Below, piece by piece: positions 6,193 through 11,560 of a stretch of 11,560 nucleotides of DNA. Origin of the DNA: Gudongella sp964604145 (lineage in GTDB: Bacteria > Bacillota > Clostridia > Tissierellales > Tissierellaceae); assembly GCA_964604145.1 (NCBI GenBank), contig CAZRXS010000043.1, forward strand, positions 1 through 11,560. Direction: 5' to 3'. The first letter of the stretch is position 1, and every line of letters begins with the position of its first letter. Below the pieces are notes generated by a model. That model did not search any database, was not told the origin of the DNA, and saw only the letters and a list, made by a program, of their open reading frames with translations. The translations under genes and the position numbers were made by a program.

Positions 6193-7107
6193 CTAGACTC
6201 CCAAAAGATTTTCATCAAATGCAAATAATGCTTCATTTATTTCAAATATATTATAATTCTCTTCTTCTAAAAAATATTGAATAATAACATCAAACTTACT
6301 GCTATTCGAAAGTGCAAATCCAGCTCTTAAAAGCAAATCCTGAGTTTGGTCTAAGTTTAATTCAAGTGCTATGGCAAATGCTAATACAGTTGCTTTACTA
6401 GGTCTATATGCTATATCATTTCGGATTTTTGAAAAAAGCTTACGGTCGATATTAGCTTTTTTATAAGTTTCAGCATCTGTCATTCCTTTTTCATCAATTA
6501 ATCTCAATAACATCTGTGAAAATGTTTCATCCAAATGACTTACAACATCGTCAAGCTTTCTCTTCCTTTTTTCTTGTGTTGGCCCACTTAAATTTTCCAT
6601 AACTTTAATTTGGAAATTGTTTTCTTCTAGAAAGTCTTCTTGTTCTCTTAGCCCAAATGTTATAGCCCTACGCTCTTCTACATAATTATCGTCAATATAT
6701 TCTTTTATTGAAGAAAATAGCTTAGTTGAAAGCCTATAAGCTGTTTTATTACACACTACAAGGTAAATTGTCATTTCATTTTTTAACAAGAATTCTCCTA
6801 TTACAGATATGGCAGTCCTTAAAGCCTTGTCTTGAGGAAATCCAAAATCCCCTGCGAAGATTAATGGAAAGGCTATAGATTCTAAATTATAAGTCTTTGC
6901 TAATTCTAATGAATTCCTATAGCAATCCTCCAGTAATTGAACTTCATTGTGACTTCCACCCTTCCATACAGGACCAACAGTATGAATAATATACTTTGCA
7001 GGTAAATTATAAGCTTTAGTTATTTTAGGTAATGAATTTTTAGCAATATTTACAATAGCATCTGCATAAACTTTTGTTATATGGTTTCTAATGATTTCTA
7101 GTGGCAT
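6193..7107 (-). CDS. Macro-domain protein with C-terminal HTH-like domain; ADP-ribose-binding loop missing
   Basis: The 304-residue protein starts like typical macro (ADP-ribose-binding) proteins (MPLEIIRN-x-ITK, DAIVN). The usual segment holding the Asn-Ala-Asn and the glycine-rich GGGGVDGAI-type loop is absent: residues 20-31 read NIAKNSLPKITK, joining the two flanks directly. About 33-35 residues appear deleted in frame. The second loop, normally SGIYGYP, reads AGDFGFP (85-91). The rest of the fold is preserved (YIIHTVGPVW at 39-48, ESIAFPLI, MTIYLVV). Residues about 190-260 form a helical HTH (XRE-like) region with KKANIDRKLFSKIRND. ADP-ribose hydrolysis is therefore doubtful, while DNA or partner binding may remain. 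ATGs at 7122 and 7113 also exist, but the GAGGGGGA site (7113-7120) and the family's MPLEI start favour 7107. The VWA gene follows after 80 nt. Confidence 0.85.
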   Translation of the reverse strand: MPLEIIRNHITKVYADAIVNIAKNSLPKITKAYNLPAKYIIHTVGPVWKGGSHNEVQLLEDCYRNSLELAKTYNLESIAFPLIFAGDFGFPQDKALRTAISVIGEFLLKNEMTIYLVVCNKTAYRLSTKLFSSIKEYIDDNYVEERRAITFGLREQEDFLEENNFQIKVMENLSGPTQEKRKRKLDDVVSHLDETFSQMLLRLIDEKGMTDAETYKKANIDRKLFSKIRNDIAYRPSKATVLAFAIALELNLDQTQDLLLRAGFALSNSSKFDVIIQYFLEEENYNIFEINEALFAFDENLLGV

Positions 7108-7167
7108 TTTCATCCCCCTCATCTCTTAATTGTTGAAATCTAATACCTACACCAATCCAATATGTAT

Positions 7168-7196
7168 ATTATATGCAATTATCCCTTAATTTTCTA
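7168..7196 (-). promoter_or_regulatory. Candidate promoter of the macro-HTH/VWA unit
   Basis: A perfect TATAAT (7168-7173) on the minus strand lies 17 nt from TAGAAA (7191-7196; 4 of 6 to TTGACA). It is placed 60 nt upstream of the macro-gene start and downstream of the peroxiredoxin terminator. Confidence 0.5.
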
Positions 7197-7228
7197 AAAT
7201 CTTCTGTTATAGATTTCTTTTACAATTT

Positions 7229-7250
7229 AAAAAGGGAGCCTCAGGCTCCC
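7229..7250 (-). terminator. Intrinsic terminator of the peroxiredoxin gene
   Basis: GGGAGCC (7244-7250) pairs perfectly with GGCTCCC (7234-7240) across a TGA loop and is followed by TTTTT, just 6 nt after the peroxiredoxin stop codon. It is a textbook rho-independent terminator that isolates the gene from the macro gene downstream. Confidence 0.95.
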
Positions 7251-7256
7251 AAATTA

Positions 7257-7778
7257 CTATAATAAATCTTCCCCGATATCCCAATCTAGAGGACATAAAC
7301 CTCCTGTTTTTAGAGCTCTTAATACTCTTAGAGTCTCATCAACTGACCTACCAATATCATTATCTTGTAAAACAGAGTATTTAATAACTGAATCAGGGTC
7401 TATTATAAACAACCCTCTTAGTGCTATTCCTTCTCCTTCTAGCAAGACTCCATAATCACTTGAAACTTGTTTTGTCAAATCAGAAGCAAGAGGAAAATTA
7501 ATCTTACCCAAGTCTCCATTGATCCAAGCTTGATGAGAATATTCACTATCTACACTCACAGCTAATATTTCTGCCCCTTCTTCTTTAAATTCTTTTACCC
7601 GTTCACTGAACCCAGTGATTTCTGTTGGTCAGATATCTGTAAAGTTTAGTGGATAGAAGAATAAGACTAGCCATTTATCTTTATAATCAGATAATTTTAC
7701 CTCTTTAAAAGACGAACCATCTCCCTTACATGCAGTTAATTTAAAATCGGGAGCTGCGGTTCCAACTATCCTGTCCAT
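7257..7778 (-). CDS. prxU: Selenocysteine-containing 2-Cys-type peroxiredoxin (AhpC/TSA family), in-frame TGA read as Sec50
   Basis: Reading from ATG 7776-7778 (AAGGAGG ribosome binding site 9 nt upstream) gives 174 codons with one internal TGA, codon 50 (7629-7631). Both halves are peroxiredoxin: VGTAAPDFKL near the start, FFYPLNFTDI before the TGA, PTEI-x-x-FSERVKEF after it. The active-site pattern P-x-x-x-T-x-x-C (here P43, T47) puts the peroxidatic cysteine exactly at the TGA, and a SECIS-like hairpin follows. R121 matches the conserved active-site arginine, and C162 in GGLCPLDW fits the resolving cysteine. The protein should reduce peroxides in the cytoplasm with electrons from a thioredoxin-like donor; selenocysteine peroxiredoxin (PrxU) is known from amino-acid-fermenting Clostridia. 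The C-terminus is short. A nonsense mutation is the alternative, and standard gene callers would report only the part after the TGA, from a false GTG at 7559. Confidence 0.88.
7603..7631 (-). other. Selenocysteine codon (UGA) with bacterial SECIS-like hairpin
   Basis: Ten nucleotides after the UGA (7629-7631) a perfect 6-bp stem, TCACTG (7613-7618) with CAGTGA (7603-7608), presents the 4-nt loop GGTT. Bacterial SECIS elements lie within the coding region just after UGA and present a GG(U)-bearing apical loop to SelB at about this distance (first loop G 17 nt past the UGA). The hairpin is visible directly. Its role as a SECIS is inferred from position, loop and the protein context. Confidence 0.82.
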
Positions 7779-7846
7779 ATATTAATTCCTCCTTGTCTAA
7801 ATCTAAACTATAGTATTTAATGTACCTAATTGTATTTATATCCTTA

Positions 7847-7875
7847 AATATAGCATTTAAACTAAATAACTATAA
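7847..7875 (-). promoter_or_regulatory. Candidate extended -10 promoter of the peroxiredoxin gene
   Basis: TGCTATATT on the minus strand contains an extended -10 (TGn before TATATT, 7847-7852). The -35 position 17 nt upstream (TTATAG, 7870-7875) is weak, as is common with extended -10 promoters. Predicted transcription would begin near 7840, giving a leader of about 60 nt. The PerR-like box covers the -35. Confidence 0.45.
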
Positions 7876-7884
7876 TTATTATCA
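7870..7884. promoter_or_regulatory. PerR-box-like operator upstream of the peroxiredoxin gene
   Basis: CTATAATTATTATCA matches the PerR consensus TTATAATNATTATAA at 12 of its 14 defined positions, including the whole core. It overlaps the predicted -35 of the peroxiredoxin promoter, where a bound repressor would block RNA polymerase. PerR is the peroxide-sensing Fur-family repressor of Firmicutes and its regulon typically includes peroxiredoxins, so the location makes biological sense. The region is AT-rich, which raises the chance of a random match. Confidence 0.6.
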
Positions 7885-7901
7885 ATCAGTTTATCAGATG
7901 A

Positions 7902-8720
7902 TTAGCTTTTTAGCTCATTTAACAATTTATTTGTGTCTTTGATTAAGACTCCTTTTATCTTTATTATATTTGTTGGATGTGTTGTATCAAATATCGTTGG
8001 CCTTTTAGGCTCTAAGTTTTCTAATAAGGTTTTAATCTCTAACAATCTTTCGTTTCCATTTGATGGAATAAACTCTCCATTTTTAACCATATCATTTAAT
8101 TTTGTACCCTCAAATGGGATTAAATTCATAGTAATTATAGAATTTGTATTAAATTGATTAATCATCTTAGATGTTGCAATTGCATTAGACTTTGATTCAT
8201 TTTTTCCTGCTATTCCATACATTATTATTGAATTAAACATAAGGTTCGCCCTGTTCAGCCTTTTTGCTACAATTATTGCATCTTCGACAGTATGGGCTTT
8301 ATTCATCAATTTTAATATATCGTCTCTACCTGTCTCAAAGCCTATATATAAGAGCCTTAGGCCTTTATTATGTAGTATTGAAAGCTCTTTTTCTGAATAA
8401 TTTAATAGGCTTCTTATAGATGCATAACTAGCTACCCTAGCACAATATGGTAAATATTTTTTAATCAAGTCTAGTATTTCCATCATTTTATCAAATCCAA
8501 TTGTTAATGGATCTGCTCCTGTTAAAAATATCTTTTCAGTATATAAATAAGCATTTATTAACTGAGCTTCTATCTCACGAATAGGAACTATTTTATATTC
8601 AACGTCCTTATACATAGAGCAAAAAGCACATTTATTATAAGCACAACCTAGAGTTACAGGTAATAGCGAAGTAGTCATTTCATCATGCGGATAATGTACA
8701 GTGGCCTTGTTTGTATCCAT
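7902..8720 (-). CDS. Radical SAM protein, function unknown
   Basis: This 272-residue protein has the cluster-binding motif near the N-terminus: LGCAYNKCAFCSMYKDVEY. Its spacing is C-x4-C-x2-C, not the classical C-x3-C-x2-C; I recall this spacing from a group of HemN/Elp3-like radical SAM proteins that carry G-C-x-x-N-K-C-x-F-C-S-M-Y. Later barrel elements fit the fold: FLTGADPL (the GGE-like SAM-binding loop), GLRLLYIGFETG near residue 145, and a conserved-looking MNLIPFEGTKL. It should bind a [4Fe-4S] cluster and cleave S-adenosylmethionine in the cytoplasm; the substrate is unknown. There is no obvious C-terminal second cluster. It begins 53 nt after pyrC with no terminator between, so it may be the last gene of the pyrimidine transcript. 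The ATG has an AAAGGAAAGG site just upstream. Confidence 0.85.
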   Translation of the reverse strand: MDTNKATVHYPHDEMTTSLLPVTLGCAYNKCAFCSMYKDVEYKIVPIREIEAQLINAYLYTEKIFLTGADPLTIGFDKMMEILDLIKKYLPYCARVASYASIRSLLNYSEKELSILHNKGLRLLYIGFETGRDDILKLMNKAHTVEDAIIVAKRLNRANLMFNSIIMYGIAGKNESKSNAIATSKMINQFNTNSIITMNLIPFEGTKLNDMVKNGEFIPSNGNERLLEIKTLLENLEPKRPTIFDTTHPTNIIKIKGVLIKDTNKLLNELKS

Positions 8721-8773
8721 ATATACCTTTCCTTTCTTTTACCGTTTTTCTAGATAAACTTCTGCCTAGACTT

Positions 8774-9991
8774 TTAATTTTCAGATATTGTATAATCCAT
8801 ATTACGATACTTCACTTCTCCTCTTTTAATTGTTATCTGAACCTCTCCAAAAAATTCCATTCCTTCAAAAGGAGTGTTTTTACCTTTAGATAGAAACTTC
8901 GAAGAATCCACAATAAATTTCTTATCCAGATTGATAAGTACTAAATCAGCATCATACCCTATTTTAATCTTACCCTTATTTATCTCCATTATTCTACTGC
9001 TTTCACCAGATAACAAACCAGACAATCGTTTTAAGTCTATGTGGCCTGCTTTAACTAAAGAAGTATAGGATACAGAAAAAGCTGTCTCTAAACCAGATAA
9101 GCCAGGACTGCCTTGCTTTTTATCTACCTGTGTATGTGGAGCGTGGTCTGTAGCAATTGAATCTATTGTTCCATCGACTATCCCATCTATAATTCCTATA
9201 ACATCTTCTTTATGTCTTATTGGAGGATTTACCCTATAATCATTGTCCCAAAGAGCTATATGATGTGGAGTTACATCACAAGTTAAAGTATTATGTCCTT
9301 TCTCTTTTGCAATCCTAATCGCATCTATAGCTTCCTTTGTACTAACATGTGTTAAATGTAACTTACAATCTGTCACAGCTGACAAATATATATCTCTAAT
9401 AGTTATTATATTTTCTGATATTCGATAGTCAATTGGCGTTAAATCTTCATCTTCTGCATGTGTCAAGATAGTCAGTCCCTTTTCTCTTGCTTTGACCATA
9501 GCATTGTACATTGTAATATTAGAATTTATTCCTCTTCCATCGTCAGTAATAATTTTAACCTTTGAGTCTAGTTTGTCCAAATGATCTAAGGTCATCCCAT
9601 CAAAGTTTTCTGTAATGGAAACACATTGGTGTACATCAATTAAATCTAGTTCTGATGATTTGTTTAACACATAGTTTACAATATCCATATTTGAAGCTAT
9701 TGGCTTTGTATTTCCCATTAGATTCACAAAGGTATATCCTCCCTTAAGAGCCGCTAGGCTTCCTGTCGCTATATCTTCCTTCTGCGTAAACCCTGGGTCT
9801 CTAAAATGGGCATGCAAGTCAACAAACGCTGGCATTAAAACAAGATTCTTGGCATCAATAGATTTGCAATTATATTCTAATTTTTCCCCAAATTTATTAA
9901 TTTTACCATTCTTTATATAAAGATCCCCAATAAAATCAACTTCCTCATCAATAATTCTAGCACCTTTAATTAAAAGCTCTACAACTCCCAC
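8774..9991 (-). CDS. pyrC: Dihydroorotase
   Basis: The 405-residue protein catalyses the third step of UMP synthesis, closing carbamoyl aspartate to dihydroorotate. Metal and active-site residues of the class I bacterial enzyme are present: H60-A-H62 in DLHAHFRDPG, D150-D151 in ITDDGRG (the bridging position that is carboxylated Lys in other types), H178 in LTHAED, H215 in LTHVST, and D282 in ATDHAPH. Length is close to the family norm. It follows pyrI after two adjacent stop codons and lies in the same reading frame. The annotated GTG start (9989-9991) overlaps the AGGAGG ribosome binding site (9991-9996), so it cannot be ideal. By spacing, initiation should fall near 9982, where the codon is GTA. 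The true start is unresolved within about 10 residues. The radical SAM gene follows. Confidence 0.95.
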   Translation of the reverse strand: MGVVELLIKGARIIDEEVDFIGDLYIKNGKINKFGEKLEYNCKSIDAKNLVLMPAFVDLHAHFRDPGFTQKEDIATGSLAALKGGYTFVNLMGNTKPIASNMDIVNYVLNKSSELDLIDVHQCVSITENFDGMTLDHLDKLDSKVKIITDDGRGINSNITMYNAMVKAREKGLTILTHAEDEDLTPIDYRISENIITIRDIYLSAVTDCKLHLTHVSTKEAIDAIRIAKEKGHNTLTCDVTPHHIALWDNDYRVNPPIRHKEDVIGIIDGIVDGTIDSIATDHAPHTQVDKKQGSPGLSGLETAFSVSYTSLVKAGHIDLKRLSGLLSGESSRIMEINKGKIKIGYDADLVLINLDKKFIVDSSKFLSKGKNTPFEGMEFFGEVQITIKRGEVKYRNMDYTISEN

Positions 9992-9997
9992 CTCCTA

Positions 9998-10414
9998 TCA
10001 ATATATTTGGTCACAATACTCACATTTATACAAACCTTCACTCTTATCAATTAAAACAAACTTGGGAATTAAATCTTTTTCTTCTGCAGTAATGCATCTT
10101 GGGTTCTTGCATTTAATAATGTTTTCTACTTTTTCTGGCAGGGTTATATTAATTTTCTTAACTATTAGCTCATTCTCAATAATATTAACAGTAATATTTG
10201 GATCTAAATATCCTAATACTGTTAAATCTATATCTATTTCATTTTCAATTTTTATAATATCCTTGCGGCCAAATTTTTTACTTGTAGCATTTATTATTAA
10301 TGCAACTGTAAATTCCGCAGAGGCCAAATCTAAATATTCAAAAATTTTAAGCCCAACACCTGGTTTTATATGATCTATAACAATGCCCTTAGAAATACTC
10401 GTAATAGTCAACAT
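9998..10414 (-). CDS. pyrI: Aspartate carbamoyltransferase regulatory chain
   Basis: The 138-residue protein has the two domains of PyrI. The N-terminal allosteric nucleotide-binding domain (about 1-95) includes SKGIVIDHIKPGVGLKI and NATSKKFGRKDIIKIEN, where CTP/ATP contacts lie in known homologues. The C-terminal zinc domain has C102-x4-C107 and C131-x2-C134. It associates with PyrB and gives the complex feedback control by nucleotides. Its presence means this organism uses the regulated PyrB-PyrI holoenzyme and not a PyrB trimer alone. The ATG directly follows the TAA of pyrB, and its GGGGGTGG ribosome binding site lies in the last pyrB codons, so translation of the two chains is probably coupled. 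Confidence 0.96.
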   Translation of the reverse strand: MLTITSISKGIVIDHIKPGVGLKIFEYLDLASAEFTVALIINATSKKFGRKDIIKIENEIDIDLTVLGYLDPNITVNIIENELIVKKINITLPEKVENIIKCKNPRCITAEEKDLIPKFVLIDKSEGLYKCEYCDQIY

Positions 10415-11338
10415 TTATTCCACCCCCAGAAGTTTAATAATTAGAGCCATGCGAACAAACATCCCATTCTTAACTTGTCTAAAATACCAAGCTCTAGGAT
10501 CCTCATCAACTTCCATTTTAATTTCATTTACTCTAGGAAGTGGATGTAGTATCGCTAAATCATCTTTCGCATTTTCTAGCTTTTTTAAATCTAGTATATA
10601 ACTATCTTTTAATCTAATATAGTCCGCTTCGTTAAAGAATCTCTCTTTTTGTACTCTGGTCATATATAAAATATCCAATTCATCTATTACATCTTCTAGC
10701 TTTTCTACCTCGGTATATTCCATACCATCTTTATTTAAAATTTCAGCTTTCATATAGTCAGGAATTTGTAGCTCTTCAGGAGAAATTAATACGAACTTGA
10801 TATTTTTATATCTAGACATTGCTTTTATTAGTGAATGGACTGTTCTACCAAACTGTAAATCTCCGCAACAGCCTATGGTCAAATTGTCTAAACTCTTTTT
10901 TGCATCTAATATTGTAAATAAATCTGTTAAAGTCTGCGTAGGATGATGATGTCCTCCATCACCAGCATTTATCAATGGTACTGGGCAATATTCTGAACCA
11001 TACTTTGGAGCACCTTCTTTATGATGTCTCATAACTATTATATCTGTATATGCTGCCACTGTTCTTATAGTGTCTGGTAAATTTTCTCCTTTTTGCACAG
11101 AACTAGAGCCTGGCTCTGAAAACCCGATAATTCTTCCACCCAATCTTGACATTGCGGCTTCAAAGCTAAATCTGGTTCTAGTGCTAGGCTCATAAAACAA
11201 AGTCCCAAGCAATTTCTCATCACAAATATGTGTATAATTCCTTGGATTATCGATTATCTTTTGAGTTAATTCAAAAATAGATTTCATTTCTTCAAGACTA
11301 AAGTCTCGTGGGTCTATTAAGTGTCTTCCTTTGAGCAT
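10415..11338 (-). CDS. pyrB: Aspartate carbamoyltransferase catalytic chain
   Basis: The 307-residue protein catalyses the committed step of pyrimidine synthesis, carbamoyl phosphate plus aspartate to carbamoyl aspartate. The carbamoyl-phosphate site FYEPSTRTRFSFE (STRTR at 52-56) is intact. So are the Lys-bearing loop SSSVQKGENLPDT, MRHH near residue 105, HHHPTQTLTDLF near 132, and HPLPRVNEI near 267. The length matches the family. The ATG has an AAAGGGGG ribosome binding site 7 nt upstream. It is the first gene of the operon pyrB-pyrI-pyrC (and probably the radical SAM gene), lying behind a leader of about 120 nt with an attenuator-like terminator. Confidence 0.98.
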   Translation of the reverse strand: MLKGRHLIDPRDFSLEEMKSIFELTQKIIDNPRNYTHICDEKLLGTLFYEPSTRTRFSFEAAMSRLGGRIIGFSEPGSSSVQKGENLPDTIRTVAAYTDIIVMRHHKEGAPKYGSEYCPVPLINAGDGGHHHPTQTLTDLFTILDAKKSLDNLTIGCCGDLQFGRTVHSLIKAMSRYKNIKFVLISPEELQIPDYMKAEILNKDGMEYTEVEKLEDVIDELDILYMTRVQKERFFNEADYIRLKDSYILDLKKLENAKDDLAILHPLPRVNEIKMEVDEDPRAWYFRQVKNGMFVRMALIIKLLGVE

Positions 11339-11377
11339 ATTTTTTCCCCCTTTTATTTACATTAAAAAATGTGCTTT

Positions 11378-11404
11378 AAAAAATGCCTTCCCGCAGGAAG
11401 GCAT
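11378..11404 (-). terminator. Intrinsic terminator in the pyrB leader, probable attenuator
   Basis: ATGCCTTCC (11396-11404) pairs perfectly with GGAAGGCAT (11383-11391) around a 4-nt loop and is followed by TTTTT. It sits between the operon promoter and pyrB, so transcripts must pass it to reach the genes. Upstream, AGGAAAGC (11421-11428) can pair at 7 of 8 positions with GCCTTCCT (11395-11402) in the terminator's 5' arm, which would make an antiterminator. This fits pyrimidine-responsive attenuation. Confidence 0.85.
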
Positions 11405-11432
11405 AACTGTGCTATATTTCGCTTTCCTTCTC

Positions 11433-11446
11433 AATCACTTTGGATT
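11433..11446 (-). promoter_or_regulatory. Possible PyrR-binding-like hairpin in the pyr leader
   Basis: AATCCAAAGTGATT can form a 4-bp stem (AAUC/GAUU) with a 6-nt loop and matches the PyrR RNA consensus ARUCCNGNGAGGYU at 11 of 14 positions including wildcards. It deviates in the loop (two positions) and in one stem pair. It lies just 5' of the candidate antiterminator strand, as a PyrR-stabilised anti-antiterminator would. Binding by PyrR is only a possibility. Confidence 0.35.
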
Positions 11447-11467
11447 AAGTTAAAAGTATCTCTAAAT

Positions 11468-11496
11468 AAAATATCATATTTGTTTTATCTTGTCAA
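11468..11496 (-). promoter_or_regulatory. Promoter of the pyrB-pyrI-pyrC operon
   Basis: A perfect TTGACA (11491-11496) and TATTTT (11468-11473) are separated by 17 nt, with a TGA just before the -10 giving an extended -10. Transcription should begin near 11461-11463, giving a leader of about 120 nt that includes the terminator hairpin. Confidence 0.75.
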
Positions 11497-11512
11497 TAAA
11501 TTGCTTTTTGCT

Positions 11513-11533
11513 CAATTACAGCCCAATTACAGC
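11513..11533. repeat. Two direct copies of CAATTACAGC, period 11
   Basis: CAATTACAGC occurs at 11513-11522 and 11524-11533, so the copies lie about one helical turn apart on the same DNA face. They are 17 bp upstream of the pyr operon -35. This could be an activator site, or the 3' part of a gene beyond the window. Nothing else is supported between 11534 and the window end. Confidence 0.4.
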
Positions 11534-11560
11534 ATTTTTCTACTTCCTAGTTTTACAAGA

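Noticed and set aside
7257..7559. A separate 100-residue protein starting at GTG 7557-7559
   Set aside because: It is the C-terminal part of the peroxiredoxin, without its own ribosome binding site, and begins in the middle of a conserved strand (LAVSVDSEY). The gene continues upstream through a TGA.
7629..7631. TGA as an ordinary nonsense mutation making a pseudogene
   Set aside because: It falls exactly on the catalytic cysteine codon, is followed by a SECIS-like hairpin, and both sides keep the family motifs. It cannot be excluded without genome data, but it is the less likely reading.
8721..8773. Terminator between pyrC and the radical SAM gene
   Set aside because: Only a 5-bp repeat (TCTAG/CTAGA) with a 12-nt loop and no U-tract is present, so read-through is assumed.

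Overview
The window is AT-rich and tightly packed, and every supported gene lies on the minus strand. Strong AGGAGG/GGGGG-type ribosome binding sites, U-tract terminators, a pyrB-pyrI-pyrC order and a probable selenoprotein peroxiredoxin all suggest a chromosomal segment of an anaerobic, low-GC Firmicute of the class Clostridia. The species cannot be fixed from the sequence. Because everything is on the minus strand, transcription runs from high to low coordinates.

Right end (11560 to 7900): a pyrimidine operon. A good promoter (TTGACA, 17 nt, extended -10) precedes a leader of about 120 nt. The leader holds a perfect intrinsic terminator and a plausible competing antiterminator, so it looks like an attenuator. 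It is followed by pyrB (aspartate carbamoyltransferase), pyrI (its zinc-binding regulatory chain; the pyrB stop codon abuts the pyrI start codon) and pyrC (dihydroorotase, with a puzzling start). A radical SAM protein gene follows after 53 nt.

Middle (7900 to 7230): a peroxiredoxin gene with an in-frame TGA exactly where the peroxidatic cysteine belongs. A hairpin with a GGUU apical loop starts 10 nt after the TGA, as expected of a bacterial SECIS element. It is most simply read as a selenocysteine peroxiredoxin (PrxU type), and its two open halves form one 173-residue gene. A near-consensus PerR box overlaps the -35 region of its promoter, and a perfect terminator follows it.

Middle left (7200 to 4050): a macro-domain/HTH gene and a von Willebrand factor A (VWA) gene form a likely functional pair. 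The macro domain has lost its glycine-rich ADP-ribose-binding loop by what looks like an in-frame deletion, and its second loop is altered, yet the rest of the frame is intact. A perfect 17-bp palindrome lies between the two genes. After a long terminator hairpin come an unrecognised 146-residue acidic protein and a stand-alone FAD/NAD(P) oxidoreductase.

Left (4050 to 1): a CNNM/CorC-family membrane protein with CBS domains, preceded by a 297-nt leader rich in inverted repeats; an NYN ribonuclease-like protein with a C-terminal LOTUS-like domain; a GNAT acetyltransferase; and the N-terminal part of a sodium:neurotransmitter symporter-family transporter cut by the window edge.

No tRNA, rRNA, CRISPR array, insertion sequence or phage gene was seen. 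The most notable items are the selenocysteine peroxiredoxin with its SECIS and PerR box, and the macro domain that appears to have lost its catalytic loop while remaining paired with a VWA gene.
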